The notes beneath the pieces are model-generated. The model was not told where the DNA came from. It did no database searches and saw nothing but the letters and a program-made list of their open reading frames with translations. The position numbers and the translations under genes are program-made. 32,545 nt of DNA from Acidimicrobiales bacterium (lineage in GTDB: Bacteria; Actinomycetota; Acidimicrobiia; Acidimicrobiales; SZUA-35): positions 1 to 32,545 of the forward strand of contig JAHDFR010000044.1 in assembly GCA_020628065.1 (NCBI GenBank). Direction: 5' to 3'. Below are positions 29,604 to 32,545 of this stretch, in pieces; position 1 is the first letter of the stretch; the number at the start of each line of letters is the position of its first letter.

Positions 29604-31214
29604 CTAAAGATTGTAGATCCGGACATAGTCGATGGCGAAATTGGTTGACCCTTCGGCGTCAAGGGTTGTCGGTCCAAGTGGTCCTGGCCAATTGCCGCCG
29701 AGGGCGAAGTTCAGCTTGATTTGGGTCACCGGTCGGGCGTTAGGTCCGAACGGACTGCCTTTGGCGCCGATGGTGTCGGGATCGAGCCGCTGGACTTCCT
29801 CGCCGTCGAGGTACCAGACCAGTTCGTCACTCCAGTCGAAAGCAATGGTGTGCCAGCGGTCGGAGAACTTCTCGCCCATGTCGATCGCCTTGGATACGTG
29901 GCGGTGTTTGCCCGAGGTGTCGGCGTAGTGGATGGCGTGGTTGGCTCGGGTGGGTGTGGTGCCGACGTACTCGAGCCAGTCGAATTCACCGCCGGTCGGC
30001 CAGCCTCCACCGTTCCACGATGAGGCCCACAGCGCCGGCCACAGTCCACGTTGGTCGTTTTCGTCAGCCGGATTGACCTTGACTCTGAACTCGATGCGCT
30101 GGCCGTATTCGAAGTGCACGGCGCCCCGAACCATCCCTGAGGTGGCCTGACGGGTTGAGCCGTTGGGGCAGGTGTACACCTCTTCTTTGGCGGTGAGGAT
30201 GAGCGAGCCGTCGCGAACCGACACGTTCTGCGGTCGGTAGCACTGAAGTTCGTTGTTGCCATCGCCATAGGTCGAGTGCTCTGGGCGCCAGATCGTGGTG
30301 TCGAGTGTGGTGAACTCTTCCTGCCAGACGAGCTGCCCGGCTGCCTGTTGTTCGTCGACCGGCTTTTCCGCTACCGGGTCGCTGCCACTGTTGAGGTCTG
30401 TGTCGAGCGGTTCGTCGGCAGTCGTTGGATCGGCTGCCGGGTCTTCATCACCAGCCGGATTGTTGTCTGATACCGGTTGTTCGACCGTCTCTTTCTCGTT
30501 GGGCGAATCCGCCCTCGGTTTGGTGGCAACAGGAGCGGGCTCGTCGACCATGGCCAGCCGGTCGGGGGCTTCACCGAGATCGACCACAGTCTCTTTAGAA
30601 GTTGGCTTCTTGGAGGTTGGCTTGGCTGCGGTCAGCGGTGCTGTTTCAGTGCCGTCGGCATCCGATAGTGCAGGTTCGTCGGCCACGACAAGGGATCGGG
30701 TGACGAACTCGTTCGACTGGGAGAACTGCAACGTCACATCGGACCGCTCGGCGTCACCGGCCAACTGGTTCTGCCAATAGCGCGAACCGGAGGACTGGTG
30801 GCGGCGCCCAAGCACATTGCAGTACAAGAGCTCCACAAACTCGGGATCCGAGAGCCGGCCGTAGCGATTGGTGAATTCGTCGGACTGGGCGAATAGTCCG
30901 GCCACCTCCCGGAGATCGGTGCGGCCCGACTGGATGCGCTGGGTCCAATATCCAAGCCCGGCCTCAGTCGGGGAGCGGAGGAACAGCGCCCGATAGAGCC
31001 GTTCCACGGCAGCCGATGTGCCGGCCAGTTGGCGGTGGTCGGCAGCTGGCGGAACAGTTTCGCAAGCCTGGGCGTCAACCGCCGGGGCTGCTGCCGAAGC
31101 CGGCTGGAGAGCGACGGTGGTAAGGGTCGAAGCGACGAGCAGAACCGTCACCATGGTGACCACGGTCTTTGCTGCTTTCGATTCGGAAGTTGTGGTTTGG
31201 TTTTGTTTGTTCAT
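29604..31214 (-). CDS. Secreted DUF4214-GH16 glycoside hydrolase
   Basis: A 536-residue exported protein. Residues 1-43 are a signal peptide (TMVTVLLVASTLTTVAL, then PASAAA). DUF4214 modules cover about 68-175 (YRALFLRSPTEAGLGYW and LYCNVLGR). A Pro/Thr/Glu-rich linker spans about 178-300. A GH16 domain covers about 305-536, with E410-F-D412-W-L-E415 as the catalytic ExDxxE. GH16 enzymes cleave beta-1,3/1,4-glucans such as laminarin, or galactans such as agar. The exact substrate is not readable. ATG 31214 is preferred because an upstream start (frame open to 31373) would bury the signal peptide. It diverges from the sulfatase gene. Confidence 0.9.
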   Translation of the reverse strand: MNKQNQTTTSESKAAKTVVTMVTVLLVASTLTTVALQPASAAAPAVDAQACETVPPAADHRQLAGTSAAVERLYRALFLRSPTEAGLGYWTQRIQSGRTDLREVAGLFAQSDEFTNRYGRLSDPEFVELLYCNVLGRRHQSSGSRYWQNQLAGDAERSDVTLQFSQSNEFVTRSLVVADEPALSDADGTETAPLTAAKPTSKKPTSKETVVDLGEAPDRLAMVDEPAPVATKPRADSPNEKETVEQPVSDNNPAGDEDPAADPTTADEPLDTDLNSGSDPVAEKPVDEQQAAGQLVWQEEFTTLDTTIWRPEHSTYGDGNNELQCYRPQNVSVRDGSLILTAKEEVYTCPNGSTRQATSGMVRGAVHFEYGQRIEFRVKVNPADENDQRGLWPALWASSWNGGGWPTGGEFDWLEYVGTTPTRANHAIHYADTSGKHRHVSKAIDMGEKFSDRWHTIAFDWSDELVWYLDGEEVQRLDPDTIGAKGSPFGPNARPVTQIKLNFALGGNWPGPLGPTTLDAEGSTNFAIDYVRIYNL

Positions 31215-31249
31215 TGGTTTGGTTCGCCTCGTTGGACTCGCCATCGGAC

Positions 31250-31288
31250 TGGCGGCCTCTGTTGGGCTCAACGGGCTAGTTGCCGCCA
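31250..31288 (-). promoter_or_regulatory. Inverted repeat in the GH16 leader (proximal)
   Basis: TGGCGGC (31250-31256) and GCCGCCA (31282-31288) are exact reverse complements 25 nt apart, 36 bp upstream of the GH16 start. In RNA they would form a 7-bp stem. The function is unknown. Confidence 0.35.
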
Positions 31289-31308
31289 ATCTGAACATCA
31301 TCGAACCC

Positions 31309-31333
31309 GGTTGCTCACGGCGACCGAGCAACC
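31309..31333 (-). promoter_or_regulatory. Inverted repeat in the GH16 leader (distal)
   Basis: GGTTGCTC (31309-31316) and GAGCAACC (31326-31333) form a perfect 8-bp dyad with a 9-nt spacer, 95 bp before the GH16 start. It may be an operator or a leader hairpin. The rest of the 433-bp region 31215-31647 shows no convincing gene. Confidence 0.4.
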
Positions 31334-31647
31334 ATTGCCCGGCCGTAGGGTCGAATGACCTAGGTGGGGCCATCGACCAGTGGGCAACTGTGCTTTGCTA
31401 ACGTCGATTGCCGTGCGACCAGACGGTACTTCCACCCGCCAAGAACGCCGGTTCAGGTTGCCTAGGATGAACCGGGCGGCCATCCCTCCAGCGAGCGCTG
31501 TCGACCCACCAGAGTTTGGCGACCGACCCCCTGTCCCGCCTCCGGTCTCCGCACCTGCCAGAGGTCCCCTGCGTCTGCTGCCTGACAGGCCGGTGATGCG
31601 GGTAAAAGACGACGAGGTCGACTAGCCCCACGGCCGGAGGCGGACCG

Positions 31648-32545
31648 TTGACTTCAGCCCCAAACCTGCTTTTCGTCATGAGTGACGATCATGCCTGCCA
31701 TGCTATTTCGGCCTACGGATCGGTCCTCAATCGAACTCCGCACCTCGATCGCCTGGCCTCCGAGGGAATGCGATTTGACGCCGCCTTCTGTACCAACTCA
31801 ATTTGCGCTCCAAGCCGGGCCGCCATCCTTACCGGCACGTACAACCACCGGAACGGCGTCACCACTCTTGATACGCCGCTGGACAACCGCCTGTGGACGT
31901 TTCCCCAGGCACTCCAGCAGGCCGGTTACCAGACCGCCCTGTTCGGCAAATGGCATCTTGGTCATGGGCCGGCCAACGATCCGACCGGTTTCGATACGTG
32001 GCGGATCTTGCCTGGGCAGGGCCACTACCACAATCCGGTTTTCCTCGAGCAAGGTGGGGTGGTGGTCGAGCGGGGAGGCTACGTAACCGATCTAATAACC
32101 GACGACTGCATCGACTATTTACAGCGTCGAGATAGGTCGCGACCCTTTGCCTTGTTCTGCCATCACAAGGCTCCTCATCGCAGCTGGGAACCCGCTCCGC
32201 GTCATTTCGATTTGTACGAAGGTCTGGAACTTCCCTACCCTCCGACCTTCACCGACGACCTGGATGGGCGGGCAGCGGTGGTGCAGGCGGTCAAGATGAG
32301 AATGATGGATCTGGATCCAATTGTCGATCTGAAGTCCAACGTTCCTGCCGGGCTCAGTGAAGAGGAGGAGATTCGATGGCGCTACCAGCGGTACATCAAG
32401 GACTACCTCAGGGTTGTTGCCGCCATTGACGACAGTATGGGCCGACTGTTGGAGTATCTGGAAACCGATGGCTGTGTAGACAACACGGTTGTCGTGTACA
32501 CGTCGGATCAAGGGTTCTTTCTGGGCGATCACGGCTGGTTCGACA
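31648..32545 (+). CDS. Sulfatase (Cys-type), 3' end outside window
   Basis: At least 299 residues, open to the window edge. It starts at TTG 31648, 7 nt after GGAGG (31636-31640), because the conserved strand NLLFVMSDDH begins before the first ATG. D13-D14 are metal ligands. C53-A-P-S-R57 is the sulfatase signature whose Cys is converted to formylglycine by a maturase. GKWHLGH (about 107-113) and the later YTSDQGFFLGDHGWF segment are also typical. The enzyme hydrolyses sulfate esters, plausibly of polysaccharides given the adjacent GH16 gene. No signal peptide is visible, so it is probably cytoplasmic. Confidence 0.92.
   Translation, partial: MTSAPNLLFVMSDDHACHAISAYGSVLNRTPHLDRLASEGMRFDAAFCTNSICAPSRAAILTGTYNHRNGVTTLDTPLDNRLWTFPQALQQAGYQTALFGKWHLGHGPANDPTGFDTWRILPGQGHYHNPVFLEQGGVVVERGGYVTDLITDDCIDYLQRRDRSRPFALFCHHKAPHRSWEPAPRHFDLYEGLELPYPPTFTDDLDGRAAVVQAVKMRMMDLDPIVDLKSNVPAGLSEEEEIRWRYQRYIKDYLRVVAAIDDSMGRLLEYLETDGCVDNTVVVYTSDQGFFLGDHGWFD

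Noticed and set aside
31380-31679. Overlapping ORFs on both strands between the GH16 and sulfatase genes
   Set aside because: Both have Arg/Pro-rich frame-shadow composition, neither has a domain, and each overlaps the sulfatase ribosome binding site or start.
1-32545. CRISPR array or prophage
   Set aside because: No regularly spaced repeats and no phage structural, terminase or integrase genes were found. The only repeat of note is the tRNA-derived pair.

Overview
The window is G+C-rich DNA that most likely comes from an actinobacterium, perhaps a marine or aquatic member of the Acidimicrobiia. Three things point there: a mycothiol-dependent nitroreductase homologue of the mycobacterial Rv2466c type, an MPT53/DsbF-type thioredoxin lipoprotein, and many genes whose start codon sits 6-8 nt after a TAnnnT -10 box (leaderless mRNAs, common in Actinobacteria). 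The class-level assignment is inference. No phage structural genes, CRISPR array or rRNA were seen.

Positions 1-1211 form a small integration scar at the 3' end of a tRNA-Ala(GGC) gene. A perfect 46-bp direct repeat (11-56 and 1122-1167) brackets about 1.1 kb carrying a two-gene nucleotidyltransferase unit and a decayed gene tail. A hairpin that looks like the tRNA's own terminator now lies beyond the right repeat. A small helix-turn-helix gene follows, and its C-terminus is related to the decayed tail.

Positions 1753-7637 hold a PAS-GGDEF-EAL protein, a cysteine hydrolase, a small tyrosine-phosphatase-like protein, a 2-oxoglutarate/Fe(II) oxygenase, a cytochrome P450 and a cupin.

Positions 7700-16312 contain the most striking content: two independent genes in which the first Cys codon of a CxxC redox motif is TGA. 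One is the Rv2466c-like nitroreductase (UPWC) and the other the MPT53/DsbF-like lipoprotein (UPTC). Each has a SECIS-like hairpin at the right distance downstream. TGA is an ordinary stop elsewhere in the window, so these are probably selenoproteins that gene callers would split or truncate. Between them lie an MFS transporter, a zinc-type macrodomain protein with an aldo/keto reductase, an uncharacterised protein, and a Rieske domain fused to a pyruvate-oxidase-like ThDP enzyme. An Ldh_2-type dehydrogenase follows.

Positions 16317-27328 include a second Rieske fusion (to a glutamate-synthase FMN domain), an arylamine N-acetyltransferase and a secreted protein. Then comes a hydroxy-acid block: a hydroxyacid-oxoacid transhydrogenase diverging from a YdiJ-type D-2-hydroxyglutarate dehydrogenase, followed by a DctPQM TRAP transporter. 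The DctP start region is frameshifted by a tandem 7-bp repeat. A strong terminator closes this block.

Positions 27347-32545 hold a divergent pair (HAD phosphatase and a QEGLA/DUF1704 putative metalloprotease), then a secreted DUF4214-GH16 glycosidase divergent from a sulfatase cut by the window edge. The last pair suggests polysaccharide use.
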